Assembly: GCA_003667245.1 (NCBI GenBank)
Contig: RCNN01000006.1
Coordinates: 1-64,000 of the forward strand
DNA length: 64,000 nucleotides
Source of the DNA: Heterostelium multicystogenum
Taxonomy: Eukaryota > Evosea > Eumycetozoa > Acytosteliales > Acytosteliaceae
Direction: 5' to 3'
The translations under genes and the position numbers were made by a program. Shown in pieces: positions 1 to 13,512 of this stretch. The notes below the pieces were generated by a model. It made no database searches and was not told the origin of the DNA. It worked only from the letters and a program-made list of their open reading frames with translations. Each line of letters starts with the position of its first letter. The stretch's first letter is position 1.

Positions 1-2502
1 TGTGTCTTTTTCTTGAGTGGGTATGACTCTTAATGGGGGTCCTGGCAATGATATTGGAACTCTCCCATTGGAATACTTTGCTTATTAAACTGATAGAGTT
101 GGCGCGATACTGCTGTCTGTGAATTCACGTTCTCTTTGTTCTGTGGGATTTGGTACAAACGTCATACCATCTCTTAATTGCATCGACAGTTGATTCCGAT
201 TCGAATTTTTTGAACTGAAGTCTGGTCGGAAATAAGTGAGTAAAGTGAAATGGTTGGTTCAAATTGGGTTGAGATGGGCAATGGATCGGCGGCAGTTGGT
301 GCATTGTCACCGCCAGATTGTTCCTCACAATACTTAAATGACTTGGTGAGGAAAGTCTCGAAGATTAACATGATCTCCTCCTTTTTAACAATAGATAATA
401 TCGTTTGAGATTGCACGGGTATTGATATTTGCAGAAGGACTTGTGTTCCAGAATACATCAGATGGATCCAAGATAATCGATAGTGTACGAAGTGCTATTA
501 CATGGAGGAGGAGCGACTGGTTGGAGAAAAGGCATGGTAGTACAGTGTCAGTGAGCAACTTTAGTGAGTGCACAGAAATATGCACGGTGATTGCTGTGAG
601 GAGGTCAATACACTCGATGACACGTGGAATATTTTGTTTCTTGCCATAGAGTGTTGAGATGATATCTTGGAGTCGTGGTATCATCTTGGCGCGATTATTA
701 AGCCAGACCAGCGTAGAGATAGCTGCCACTGTTCTCGGTAGACACGGTCCATACGCTGCTGAAGTTGCGCAGCTATAGATGAGCCCGGAGAGTCTGAGTT
801 TGCCGACAAATTAGCCTGCAATCCAATGATTTTACGTGGGGGTACAAACTTGCCCTGTAGGAGACGAAGTATGCACTCCAGTGAGAAATCTCTCTTTTTC
901 TGTACGGAGAGTGTCTTCCAAATTCTCTTGAGGACAGCATCGTACTCGTCGTCGAAAATTGAGTTAGGAACCACGCGTCAGAATGGTGGTCATAAGCTTG
1001 AGTGACTTCTCTTCAAAGTCGTCGTGTTTCAGCAGCTTTTCCGCACGTTTATAAACTGCCTTCATCTTTTTCTACTATACCTGTTGACATTGTGAAATCG
1101 GACATTGATAACAACATTCCGTCCAATGCTTCCAATTGTGCCAATCTCAAATTATTCTTCTTATTTCCTTCCAGCCAATATAACATTTGTCCCAATAGCT
1201 TTTCACTTCATTTATTCTTTCATTGTCTGACATCTAAAACGCGTATTCCCTCAAGGATTAGCAAAGATTTTCAGCTCTCATTGAGAAATACATACATTTA
1301 GAGATAACCATCTTATTCCTTTAAAAGTTGGAATCAATTCTTCTGATGGATTCGTTCCTATAATCTTATTTTAAACCTCGTATAAATTGGTGATAAACTA
1401 AACCACTATTAGTTGGATATTGTCCGCTTTACTGGGTTGCATATATGACTTAACGATAAACGTGAAAGTTGTCCTAAAATTAATGACCATTGGTCTGCTA
1501 TTTGATAATCTGAGTGCAACCCAAGTGGTTGCATTGAGTGATCTTGGTGCGATTGGTTTAAAGTAGTAGAATGCCAAGTCACGTAATCGGTTCATTAGTT
1601 TGGTCGTTGATGGATGATGCCGGTGAACTACCGAGTATCTGGGTTATGATGTCGGCCACCACAATCTCCCACTGTTGATTCAATGAGGTCGAGATACTTG
1701 AGGTCGGTCTGGAAGATATTGCATGTAAATCGATGAAAGGAACGACTCAAAACTAAACAACTTTGTCTGTGATGTCGACGAAGACGATAGAATCGAAACT
1801 AACGACGCCGAAGCAATACCAACTCCTGTTGGACTTGTGCTGTTACTGCCGCTGCTGTTCATGTTGTTCCCGCTGTTATTTTACTGCCAAACTATTGCTA
1901 TTTCCGCCACTGCTGCTGCTGTTGCTGCTAATGTTGATGTGTTGTTGCTGTGCTGAACGACCGACGCTTCCTCCAGGTGCCAGCGCGTTGAGAATGGGTG
2001 AGGTGGCAGGTGGCGAGCCCATGCCAAATGTGATGGAGCCACCGGTGATTGGCCCCGGACTGGGGGGCGAGCTGCTGGATGTGTCGAGGCAGTAGCTCGA
2101 GGAGTAGGCGCAGCGCGGACGACTTGGCAATTCTTTGAGGACTCGGAGATGAGCATGAGCGAAGGGTAGTAGAACCAGAATGAACGCGCAAAGTTGGTCC
2201 ACTCCTTCTCACCTCCGGGGTCCGAGAGTGGCGTTGAGCATCTTGTTGGTGGATGAGGCGATTGTGCCGGAAGCTGCCGAACTGTTGGTGTTTGTGACAC
2301 GTCGTAGCAAGGTGTTACCACGCGACATCCTCAGCGACTGACTGCTGGAAATACCAGCGGCGATTGCCGTAGCCTGTTGCTGTTGCGAAGCATCGTTTAT
2401 TGACTGCAAAGTGGTGTCAATCGACACCGACAGGTTGTCAAATAGCTTTGATATCAAAGTAGATGTAATACCCAGGGCATTTACATCTAATCTAGCATCC
2501 AT
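1..2502 (-). CDS. HEAT-like helical protein, frame-broken, runs off the window
   Basis: I do not recognise this gene. On the minus strand a chain of coding-looking segments runs from an ATG at 2502 down to the window edge. The N-terminal piece (2209-2502) is Ser/Thr/Gln-rich. A short aromatic piece follows (near 2140-2210), then a Ser/Pro/Gly-rich linker (1876-2110), and helical leucine-rich pieces (1398-1700, 681-1075, 385-740, 174-458 and 1-110) that resemble HEAT/armadillo-type alpha solenoids. Each piece ends at a stop and resumes in another frame within a few bases, and I see no good splice sites at most junctions. That pattern fits single-base indels better than introns. It could be a large scaffold protein, but I could not match it to a family. 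Orientation and coding nature are fairly secure; exon boundaries and function are not. Confidence 0.45.
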
Positions 2503-3319
2503 TCTTCAATCGATTGCTAATAATTATATATGTATGCAGTTGTTTGTTTGTTGGTTGTTGGTTGTGTGTGTGGTAACTATTATAGCTATATATGTATCTA
2601 ACAAACTACAACAACACAACAGCACAATTACAATTTTCTAATACTAATAACCAATAACCAATAACCAAATATAGCTATATATTATATTATTATTTACAAA
2701 ATAGAAAAATTATTATAATTATATATTATTATATTATTAATTGTTCTATTATGTTGTTACAAGCTTTTATTTGATTATTTTTGATTTGTTTGTTGTTTGT
2801 AATAGTATGGTTACAATATTATTACAATGATAATTGTATTATTTGTTATTTGTATTATATTTCAATTATAAATATTATTTCTATTTATTCTGTTGAAATA
2901 TTAATCAAATATATGAGGTGATTGATTAGACTATTAATATAATATACATGTAAATCTTTTTTTATCTGTCTAGGTACTATTTATTTTTTATTTAAGTTTG
3001 CCTTTAATTGATGTCACTATTAAAATCTACAAGGTTTTTTTATCTTTTTTTTAAAAAACATGGTTGTAAAAATTTTGTTTTTTTTTTTTGGATCACTCAA
3101 CTTGGTGTCTATCAAAAAAAATCATGTCTCTTTCAAGAGAAATGTATCGATCATGCATCAAATATTCAAAAAGTTTGATCGTTATATTTCTCAGAGTTGT
3201 CATTGCTTAAGCATCTTTTTATCTTGTTTGTCTCTTTTGATCATTAATCAGATCTCCCAAAATGGATCATATATTTTTATTTCATTTTGCAGCATGTAGA
3301 TGCATGTGGACATGTGTAT
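2503..3319. other. AT-rich intergenic region, no gene seen
   Basis: Almost pure A/T with tandem-like motifs such as repeated aataacc around 2646-2668 and long T runs around 3035-3090. Short open frames here have no protein-like composition. It holds the upstream region of the minus-strand gene ending at 2502 and the 3' flank of the molybdopterin synthase gene. Confidence 0.6.
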
Positions 3320-3961
3320 CTAAATGTTGTGTGCATGGGAATGTGAATGTGAACTGTTCTCACTTGTTGTTGTATTGGTATCTTTTTGTTGTTTACTTAA
3401 TGCCGTTGGATTGTAGTGACACGATTCACAGTTGTCTTTCCAAACCGATATTGTTCCATCAGTGTAGTATTCTTTCTTCCATATTGGTACAGTAGCTTTA
3501 ATGGTGTCAATAGCATACTGCACAGCCGACAGCGAATCTTGTCTATGTGCCGATGAAATAGTAATAAGAATACTGATCTCTCCAATAGGCAACAGTTCCA
3601 ATTCTTTGATTGTTGTTGTCAGTAACATTGTATAAACCACGTAAATCTAAATTTAATCATACCTATGTACAATAGCAATATGTAGAATATCATATGTTTT
3701 ATATAGATAGGTACAGATCTTCTCAATTTCTTTAATAGCCATCGGTATATAAGCTTCGTACTCTAGTTTCTCGACGGACTTTCCCTTGAAGTTGTTTCTG
3801 GTGGTTCCAACAAAAGACGAGACAGCTCCAGCGGCATCATCATTGACTCTGTCATAGCCATCTCTCACTATTTCAATTGGCTGCGCAGATACTTCAATAT
3901 ATAGGCCTCTATCAATGCCATCTTTATTCTTATCATAAATGATATCTAATGAATTTGTCAT
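3320..3961 (-). CDS. mocs2b: molybdopterin synthase large (catalytic) subunit, MoaE/MOCS2B
   Basis: The enzyme transfers sulfur from the thiocarboxylated small subunit onto precursor Z to make molybdopterin, in the cytosol. There are two exons: 3663-3961 and 3320-3603, with a 59-base GTATG..AG intron. Exon 1 carries the MoaE fold start (GAVSSFVGTTR, then KLEYEAY and a C-terminal IVHR). Exon 2 carries the hallmark SSAHR and VPIWKKE motifs that hold the active-site arginine/histidine and lysines. I chose the ATG at 3961; the in-frame extension to 4015 starts at TTG and adds nothing MoaE-like. Joining the exons leaves exon 2 one base out of frame at AAAGAATTGG, next to the acceptor, which looks like a one-base indel rather than decay because both halves are intact. 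The tail after about residue 165 is Ser/Thr/His-rich and species-specific. Confidence 0.88.
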
Positions 3962-4206
3962 TTTGAAACAAACAAAAGAATGCAAACTAATAATTTTGAA
4001 TTTGTTAAAATTCAAATAATATTGTGAATGTAGTGTGTTGGATCTTCACACCTTCATAACAGATAGAGAAGAGAATGAATTCAATTTATTTTCAAACCCA
4101 TAATTAACCACAGAATGAGATAATCATTTATAAGTTATACTAACTACACTGCATCTCATGATCTTACCAGAGATTAGCAAGCAGAGAATAGTGAGGGTAG
4201 AACAGA

Positions 4207-5958
4207 ATGCAAGAGCAAGAAAACTCAGAAAATAACTTGAACAACTGCATGTGTCAGCAACATCAGAAGCGTTTTAAGTACATCTGCTACCAATGCAAAC
4301 ATTTGATGTGTAGCGTTTGTCTTTTTGATCACTCCCAACACCATTCCGATCATTCGAAACATGTTGAATATATCAATAGGATTAAAAATCATTAGATAAA
4401 AATTTAATATATAACATTGGCAGTATCAATCCTAATATCAATGATGGTCATGAAGATAACAGCAATACTAATGATAGTAATGAAAGTTCATTCATCAAGA
4501 AGAGATTGGAAAGTATTTGGAAACATTGAAAGCTTTATCATCGAAATACCTAAGTCTATCAACAACTGAAAATGAAATCACCAATCATTTCAAACAGATC
4601 TATGACTATATCATGAAACAGGAGCTTCTATTGAAAAGAGATATCAAAAATGACATGCAATCAATTGAACAAATAATATTAAGCAATATCGATGAGCTCA
4701 AAACAAATCAATAATATTTTTGCATATCAATAATAGCATTCAATATGAAACCAATGACTTCCTGGATGAAGTATCAACTATCAATGACAACACAACAGAC
4801 AATGATACGACATCAAAATACATTACAACAACAATGATATCATCAATAGAATCCTCTGAATTATTGTCATCATTCATCTCAGACAACAAACAAACAATAT
4901 TCAATCACCGATTCAATCAACGATATGATATCAATCAACTGATCAATCAATTCAACAGCGATCAAAATTCATTGATATTATATCTATTGGATCTATACAA
5001 TCAATCACTCAAACACAATACAATCGATGATATCAAACAACATTCATATTCATTGACAACCAAATCATTCGATTCTAAGTCAATTAGATCAACCATCAAC
5101 AAATCAATACAATTGTTAAGCAAATCAAAATCATCATCAACAAATAATCATGATTCATACAAATCAACCTATATTTTTACAACTCATGATAGGAAAGGAG
5201 CAACACTCATCAATCTTTCAAACAATAACTCAATCGAACAATTAGATATTAGTTTTGATATCAGTTCTACATTCCAATCGATTGCCACAGTTGGTGAAGA
5301 TATCTATGTATTTGGTGGTTTTAAGAATCCAAACAAATGGATGCGATTCTCAATCAAATCGAAATCAATTGAACACATTGGTGTCATGGAGGGAATTGAT
5401 CCTGATTATCATATTTCAGTTTGTTATGATGGTCAAGATCATATCTATTTGGTTAATGGTTATGATACACACCGAATTGATCGATTCAACATCAAAACAA
5501 TGACATTTGAAAGATATCAAACTCTACCAAAACAATATGATATTCAAGTATCAACAATGATCTTCAATGGAATATTATATTCATTGTCATATGAAAAGAA
5601 TTTACTATTTTCATTTGACTTGACAAACAAAACCATTTCAGAGCACCAATTGAATTGTAAAGCACTCACAGCATGTCATGACAACTATGGTAATTTCTAC
5701 ATTCATTCATACCTTGATAAATGTTTCATCAAATACAATATCTTGACCCAACAAACAACCAAACTCAATATGATACCTGCCATAGATAGTGGTGTATATC
5801 CAACTTACCATGAAGTATCAGCCACAGAGAGTTATATTTATTCATTTTCTGGTAAGAAGCGTGGTAACTTCAAATATTCCATTGAGAATGATCAATCAGA
5901 ACCATTCTATTCGGATGATGAATTTGAAAGGATATGGTGTGCATCCATTGTTTGTTAA
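4207..5958 (+). CDS. B-box/kelch-like protein, copy 1 (frame-broken N-terminal half)
   Basis: Member of a multicopy amoeba family. The N-terminus (4207-4395) has a B-box zinc finger with spaced C-x2-H, C-x2-C, C-x2-C and His pairs. A coiled-coil-like helical region follows (4440-4714), then an intact 412-codon frame (4720-5958) with a six-bladed-propeller-like region. Kelch-type cues there are YVFGG, then ISVCYDGQDHIYLVNG and a terminal WCASIVC. The helical part shifts frame near 4395-4440, 4505-4515 and 4714, so the B-box, helix and propeller are in different frames. These could be indel errors or early decay; the propeller half is clean. Function is unknown; B-box-coiled-coil-propeller proteins elsewhere are often ubiquitin ligases or scaffolds, but no RING is visible. 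Three relatives lie at 12.4, 39.5 and 42.5 kb. Confidence 0.75.
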
Positions 5959-6606
5959 AACAACTCCAAAAGCTCTCATACAAGCAAACTAAAAATAAAT
6001 ATCATTATTCCTGTTTTTTCTCTATTACACATTATTATTATTAAAATTTAGTAATATTCTTACTCGGATCGATCCCGCCTTTTTCAAAATTTGTCATAAG
6101 ATTAATCTTCACAACTAAATTTTGTTCATACTAATTAGATTTCCTAATTCCATAGTCTAAGATAAAATGATTTCTTTCAAATATCACCTAAGACCATGTT
6201 TTTTTTCCTTTTTATGTTTATTTTATAATAAGTGTGTTGTGAAAATCACAAAACATATTTTTTAACTTTTTGCCCTGTTGTGTGATCACTTCTATGAAAT
6301 CAAATCTATCAAAATGAGCTTGATCTTAAAGTTTATTTTGATTAAAATCTTTTGTCGTTGTATTGTATAAAAAAAAACATGGACAAACGAGTGAAATTCA
6401 ACTAAATATCTTTTGAAAGTGATTGACAGATATTGATAGATCTATTTATGTAGAATGTGATTTACCGACGAGTGATCACTGAACATGTTCAACAAAAACA
6501 ATAAAATTGTTTCAAACACCTACTTTTTCATTTTAGTGATAGTATATTTATATATCTTATATCTTTGTTAGAGATAAATAGATAGATAGATAGATATTAT
6601 TGTTGA
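5959..6606. other. AT-rich intergenic region with GATA tetranucleotide run
   Basis: Between copy 1 and the large secreted-protein gene. No coding potential seen. A short GATA-type repeat (agatagatagatag) sits at about 6578-6597, immediately before the ATG at 6607. Confidence 0.6.
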
Positions 6607-9600
6607 ATGTTACTTCCAAAAATATTTAGGTACCTGCTTTTGCTGGCAATAGTCTTGGTGTTGGCAAACGGTGCGGTGGACACACTACAAGAGTTTCTTG
6701 TTGCTCCAGGATATTTCACTGCTGAGCAAATCTCGGGTCTTAATCTACCGGAGAAACAAAAGTTGTTAAAGGCACTCTCACATTGGCAAACCATCGGTGA
6801 GAAGAACTTGGGTGTCCAGACAGTGTTGGAGGCACCAAAGAGCTCTGCCCAGGCAAATAAACCCATACAATTCATTGGCAACATTCTAATGCGAAGCCTT
6901 TGGGATCAATACAAGCTCTGCTCAACTACAGATGCAACCATCTATAAGTTGTGCGATCCTCAATCATTTGTATCACTTACCAATCTTATACATACCCATG
7001 TCTACACTCGTAAAGATCTCTTAGGAATCAAATCAGATTTGAAGTTCTACTTCATTGAAGATAAGAGAAATGAAGATGTCAATGCACCAGGTCTTTTGGT
7101 CGCAACCCTTAGATCTAGAATATGCGATATGAAGATGTTTACTTTCACATCGCCACAAACAGTCGCCGATATTCAGGACATATGTATGGTCAGCGGTCCA
7201 GTAATCTATGATGTTGTGGGCATACCCAGTGAACGACCAACTTCAGGAGGATACTCAATCGATATCCATGCTTTCCACATCAATCCATCAATGAATGTGT
7301 TCATTGGAGGTCGCGATTGTGCACAAACCACATTTGTCAATGCCTCTCACATTAATTGTGTAGTTCCCAGTGGTTTTGGAATTGATCAAGATATCACTAT
7401 TTATGATGAGGCTACTGATACCTATGATGCCCAATTCTACACATTATCATATGATGGTATGAAGCATTTAAATTAACACTCCACGATTGATATTAATTTA
7501 CTTTAGCTCCTGTAATTGATCCTATTCAGACAGCAATTGTTATTCCACCAACTGGATCCCAATTGGTAATTAATGGAAAGAATTTTGGAAATGACTCATC
7601 GATTGTTTCAGTAAAGGTAAAAGGATTGTCCGGTAGCTTGACGATTGTAAGCGTTGATCATACAAAGATTGTATGTGAAATTCCAGCTGGAGTAGGATCA
7701 AATTTGCTTCTTTCAGTTACTATTGGAAGCTATAGCTTTTCCAATGCCATTGTATACTCTTATCAACTCCCAACCATAAGCTCATTCTCACCCACCACAG
7801 GAGTTCCCTCTGATATCTTGAGATTAGATGGATCCGGATTTGGTAATAATTCAAACATTGTCAAAGTATATGTTGGCGCCAAAGAATGTCCAATTCTCTC
7901 CATCTCCAATTCAGTTATCAACTGTAAGGTACCATATGGAATTACAAACAAAACAGTTTCTCTCCACACCCCAAATAATCAGCCAGTGATAGCAACTGAA
8001 AAGTTTAAATACCAGACACCACTCATTTCATCCCAATCGCAGTCAATTTCGACCGTAGGTGGACTCATTCAATTCAGAGGAAGTGGATATGGTGATAATT
8101 TAAATAGTATCACCAATTTCGACCTAACACAAACCATTGATTGCGTTCCATTCAATGTTTTCACTGAATGTCTTATTCCAAAAGGATTCAAAGACAATAT
8201 TGGACTAAAGATCACTTTAGCCGAGGATTACAGTCTCTCAACCAACGTGAATGTATATCAACCACCATTCATCAATTCATTGAATGCCTTGCCCCTGGAG
8301 AATAAAATACAAATTGAAGGTTTGAACTTTATTCCAAGTGGACTGATCGCTGATTCCAGCTCGTGGGTTGAGTTAATCAACCAACAATCGGAAATAACTA
8401 AATTCCAACCAACAGTCATCAGTGACAAATCGCTCTCAATAGCTGCCAATTCCCTTCAATTTGTATCTGCTGTGGTTGTAATTGGTGGAAGAAGATCGAA
8501 TACATTCAACATTGTTCATAATTTCAATGTATTTGTTCAACTCTATCAGGATACCAATCTCGATGGAATTAAGCAACCCAATGAACCAAGTTTAAGTGGA
8601 ACTGTAACACTTACATTAGGATCAACATCCACACCAATCATTGTCACTGCAAATGGAGGTACACTCAACGCAACTGTTGGAATTCATTCTGTCTCGATTC
8701 AAGTGGCATCTAATTTGTTAAACCCATTGAATAATTTCAAGCTTGATGTCCTAGCTGGCAAAGTTAACCAGGTTTTCATTCCAATTTGGCCCAAGAAAGC
8801 TTGTGTCAAGTCATTCATCACTTTAGATGGACAAACCGAAGTGACTTTACAAGAAGGAACAATTAATCTAAGAAACTATGACATTTGCACCAACACTCAG
8901 AATTGTAAATATCCCATTCCAACAGTGACAGCGCCAGCTACCTGTCTTGCTTCATCGGCCAATGATGTTGTCACAATATTCAAAGGTATACCGGTTACTC
9001 TATCTTTCTACATGGATAACAATCTTAATGGTGTGCAAGATGTCAATGAAAATGCACCAGCTCCAAACACAATTACCATCGTCTATACCATGGGAGGTTC
9101 AGCACCAATTTCGAAAGTTGTTACTTCAGGACAAGAAATTCTTTATGTTCAAACAGGTCAACTCAAAGTATCTCTCCAGTTTGACCAAACACCAAAACCT
9201 ACACTTCATGCCATTGTCAGTGGAAAGACCTACGATATTTCAGTTGATACCAATGATGCCTTTGGATTTTTCCAATGGCAATATGACACTGTCGCTCCAG
9301 TTGCATTCTTCAACACTCTCAGACATAAGTTAACACTTCCAGTTGGTAAATATAGTAATGAAACTATCAAAAAAATGGGATGGTACGTTCAGAATAACCA
9401 AGCTTCCAATGGAATCATAACAGCAATCAATGCATTCTCCAATGATCTCAGGGTCACATTGTCAACTGGATCTGCTGTTAACTCGCTTGTATTACAGACA
9501 AATGCTCCATCTGAGATTTCAGTAACACCATTTGAGAATGTATATATTGAAGTTTCATATATCCCATTGTTCAACTCCTTGGTTTCACTCGAGCAAGCAG

Positions 9601-12142
9601 GTCAACAATCACCAGAATTTTTCTCTCCATATCTCACAATTCCATCTATTTACTATGGATCACCTTCCTACACGAATCAAATGAATTGTCAAGCTGTAAA
9701 TGGAAACCAATCTCGTGTAACATGTGTTATTCCAGCTGGTAGAGGAATCGTCCCACTTACCATGAAAATGGCAGGATCACAAGAGCTTCTCTATCCATTC
9801 TCAGAATACAAGATGATTTATAAAAATTCAGTAATTCAAGGTGTCGTCTATGAGGATATCAATAGAAACAATCAGAGAGATCCCGGTGAACCTGCAGTCC
9901 AAGGTATAGTTGTCAGTGTCTCATCAATGACATATACCACTGGATCTGACGGTGCATACTCATTCTCTCTGCCTTCCGACGTTTCAAGTTACACTCTATC
10001 AATTTTCAGCTCTGGAACCTATTTCCTTCCTACTGAGATAACTATTAACCCATCTCAAACTATTACTCAAAACATTGGACTCATTAAATTTGGTAAGGAT
10101 CATGAACAGGATGAAATACAACAGATCGCTAATTAGTATTATTTTTAGATCAAGTTAAGAAATGTATTGGATTTATTGCATCTGGAACAAAGTCACTCTA
10201 TCTCCAATATGGTACCTTCAAGCTTTCCAACTATGGTTGGTGTAATAAGGCTTTGAACCCATCATGCACAATGGATCCACTTTCACCATCATTCTCTAGT
10301 GATTGTAAAGCTGAATACGTCGATGCTGATACAGTTAAAATTAGATATGCCAAATTAATTACCTTCAAACTCTACTATGATTCCAATTTGGATAACATTG
10401 AAAATGATGCATCAGCTAATCTCGACAACTCAGTAACTAAAGTCACCAATTACTTTGCTGATAATTCCTTCGTTACTGTTTCATACTCTGGACAGCTAAA
10501 TACAATTGATGTAACCAATAGAATCACTTTTGAACTATCGACATCAGTGGCAAACTTCCGTCCAGTCATCAATTTCCCTACGTTCACCCCAACCGATGGA
10601 CAGAATATCAAATTCCCCTTCTTTGCATACTACTATTCTGCGCCATCTCAAAAGTTCTTTGACAGAGCAGATTTCACTGGGCAAACACTTGAGCTCCCAA
10701 CTGGAGTATATGAGAATACCAACTACCTTTCCAAACTTCCAGTATCATGGGTTGGTCGAATCAAATCCTTCACTATTGGCGCGAATATGATGATTTACCT
10801 TAACTACGATACTTCAGGCCCCCTTTATCAGAGCTATGGACCAAGTGTTTCTGTTTTCCCAACAGCAAATCTTCAAGGAGTCCAAGTTGTTCCATTGGAT
10901 CTCGTGACAGACAACATCAATATTCCAGTAACCGGTGGAACTTTCACTGTAAGAAACTGGTCAAGCAAGCCACCCCAAATCAAATACTGCTTCTCTGATT
11001 TTATACTATGTACTATCTCAAGTGATCCCTCGAAATATAAGTGCAACTTTCCAGCAGGTGTTGCCAATTGTGGTGTCAATGTTAGATATGATGCAATTAT
11101 CCTCACCTATACTTATCTCGTCAAAAGAAAAGCACCAATCATTACTGGCTTTGTTCAGCAACCATCTAACCTTGCGGCTAATCAATTGATAATCAAAGGT
11201 CAAAATTTCCCTCCAACAAACAGCCTAGCCTTTTCAGAAGGATATCAGCCACGAGTGCTCCTGGATATGTCTCCTTGTCAAATTGTATCGTACATCAATG
11301 AAACAACAATTTCATGTCTTGCACCAGCCACTGATAATGGCCTAATAAGTAAAACAATTGGTGTTTATATAGCAAACCAACCAGTTGCCAACTATGCTTT
11401 CACAGCGCTATGTAAGTATCACGCTTACCAATAGATTCGATCTGTTCAATTTGACTAACTGTATTTCAGCATCTAAATGTCAAGGAGCTCAAACTGTACG
11501 AACTGGAATTGTTAAAAACTATGGATATGGTACCGATCTCTATAATTTGCGATTCTTTGACACAATTCATTGCACATGGTTCTGTTACTGTGCGGTCACT
11601 GACCTAAGCATTGCACCAAGCTGGAATGTGGGTTTGAACTCTATGTCATATACCTCTACAAGTGGTAACACCATTTCTAATTCCATAAGATTAATGGTTA
11701 CATGTTTGTATCATACAATACTATTTGGAAAGATCTCAAGAGTTTTTCTTTAATAACCAATTATTATAATTATATTAATGTAATAGATGCTAAATGCAAT
11801 GGTATAACATTAAATAGTTTCCCAATCCCAGATGTACGGCCCTACAAAAGAACGTTTTTAAAAGGTGAATACACATTCAGTTCAAATGAAGGCTTTCATG
11901 CATATATTGCTCCGCAGATAGGTTGTGAGATTAAATTGTTTTGGAGTGACGGATCTAGCCTCACAGTTGTATCTTCTTTCGATCCAAAGAATTTCCCCAA
12001 CCATCCATATGATACCAACAAGGTTACGAAAATCATTGTATCCGACTATCAAGACAGAGGTGGAGATCCAGTTCCATCAACTGGAGTTGTTTCGTCGCCT
12101 CCACTCCTGGGTATGGCCCAAGGTAATATGGTGCCACTTTAG
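6607..12142 (+). CDS. large secreted protein with IPT/TIG, SdrD/Cna-B-like and crystallin-like repeats
   Basis: Five exons: 6607-7456, 7507-10092, 10149-11411, 11470-11703 and 11787-12142. The introns end in AG and the reading phase is kept across all joins. Residues 1-23 form a signal peptide (hydrophobic LLLLAIVLVLANG). IPT/TIG-type immunoglobulin-like domains follow in exon 2, each with the G-x-x-F/Y-G turn. At least three repeats have the D-x-N-x-(N/D)-G-x-(Q/K)-D motif of SdrD_B/Cna-B domains (for example YEDINRNNQRDPGEP near the end of exon 2; also near 8545 and 9010). Two stretches with LPVGKY or LPTGVYEN resemble beta/gamma-crystallin motifs. No transmembrane segment or GPI-type tail is visible at the C-terminus, so the protein is probably secreted to the matrix. 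It resembles dictyostelid TIG-rich adhesion proteins, but I cannot assign an orthologue. The gene is intact. Confidence 0.8.
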
Positions 12143-12363
12143 TTAGATTCTACTGGTCCCTATACCCACACAGCCAACCAACAAACAAATCATATCATTT
12201 CATTTATAATAAAACAAATGATCATTCAACCAACTAAACTCATGAAAATACTACAAGTATTTCTCAGTCAGTCAATCTATATATACTTTTGTTATTTTCA
12301 TCAAACCAAATAAGAGCTATTGTTGGGATTATTTGTTTGATTATTACTACTAGAACTACGACA

Positions 12364-13512
12364 ATGAAAAGAGCATATCAATTAATTGAAGATAATATCA
12401 ATACTAATATCATTGATGGTCAAAGACATCAAATATCTGCAAGCAATGACAACAGAGATCTAACAAATCATGATAATGATGATAATGTTTCTAGAACCAC
12501 AATCAAACAAACATTGTCGACATTGTGGAGTTCGTTGAAGTCATGTTCATCAGAGATACAATCAATCATAACAACAGAAAAAGAGATATCACAACACTTT
12601 GAACTGTATAATCAATATCCTATCATTGAAGAACAAAGATTAAAAAATAGATTGGATGTAAACAAACAAACATTAACTGATAGAATTCAAACAATACAAT
12701 TGTCAATTCAACCCAAATCATTATATCTATTCATAGCACACCATCGGGAGAAAGGAGAATCACTCATCAATCTTTCAGACAATAATTCAATTGAATCATT
12801 AAAACTAGATTATGATTTCGAATATACATGCCAATCTCTAATCACAATAGGTGAATCTATCTATGTATTTGGTGGTTCTAAAAATCCAAACAAATGGATT
12901 CGATTCTCAATCAAATCGAAATCAATTGAACACATTGGTATCATGGAAGGAATCGATCCTGACTATAACATATCTGTATGTTATGATGGTCAAGATCACA
13001 TCTACTTGGTGAATGGTGATAGAACACATCGAATTGATCGATTCAACATCAGAACCTTGACATTTGAAAGATATCATCAATTGGCAGAGCATTATGATAT
13101 ACAAGCATCAACAATGATCTACGATGGAATATTATATTCCTTGTCATTTGACACAAAAAGTCCATTTTCATTTGACCTATCAAACAAAACTATTTCTGAA
13201 CATCCAATGGATTGCAGAACATACTCAGCTTGTCATGACAACAACGGGAATTTCTACATTTGTTCAATGGATAATACATTCATCAAATACAATGTATTGA
13301 CTAAACAAACAACCAAACTCAATATGATACCTGCCAAAGATGTGTTTTCACTTCCAATTTACCATAGAGTATCAGCCACAGAGAGTTATATTTATTTATT
13401 TGGTGGTTCTGAAGGCACTAACTTCAAATATTCCATTGAGAAAGACCAATCAGAACCATTCTATTTGGATCAAACACTTGATAGAGATTGGTGTGCGTCC
13501 ATTGTTTGTTAA
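12364..13512 (+). CDS. kelch-like family protein, copy 2 (no B-box, intact)
   Basis: Paralogue of the copy at 4.2 kb. An intact single frame starts at ATG 12364; the upstream in-frame extension begins at TTG and is hydrophobic. Residues about 1-110 are the helical region (TLWSSLKSCSSEIQSI and following) seen in all copies. The rest is the propeller-like domain with YVFGG, ISVCYDGQDHIYLVNG and YLFGG repeats, ending WCASIVC. The N-terminal B-box present in copies 1, 3 and 4 is missing. Either this copy has lost it or an upstream exon is undetected. It lies 220 bases after the secreted-protein gene on the same strand. Confidence 0.75.
   Translation: MKRAYQLIEDNINTNIIDGQRHQISASNDNRDLTNHDNDDNVSRTTIKQTLSTLWSSLKSCSSEIQSIITTEKEISQHFELYNQYPIIEEQRLKNRLDVNKQTLTDRIQTIQLSIQPKSLYLFIAHHREKGESLINLSDNNSIESLKLDYDFEYTCQSLITIGESIYVFGGSKNPNKWIRFSIKSKSIEHIGIMEGIDPDYNISVCYDGQDHIYLVNGDRTHRIDRFNIRTLTFERYHQLAEHYDIQASTMIYDGILYSLSFDTKSPFSFDLSNKTISEHPMDCRTYSACHDNNGNFYICSMDNTFIKYNVLTKQTTKLNMIPAKDVFSLPIYHRVSATESYIYLFGGSEGTNFKYSIEKDQSEPFYLDQTLDRDWCASIVC

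Noticed and set aside
1763..2095. Plus-strand Cys/Leu-rich frame
   Set aside because: It is the complement of Ser/Asn/Gln-rich repeats in the minus-strand gene; poly-Cys and poly-Leu runs are the usual shadow of such tracts.
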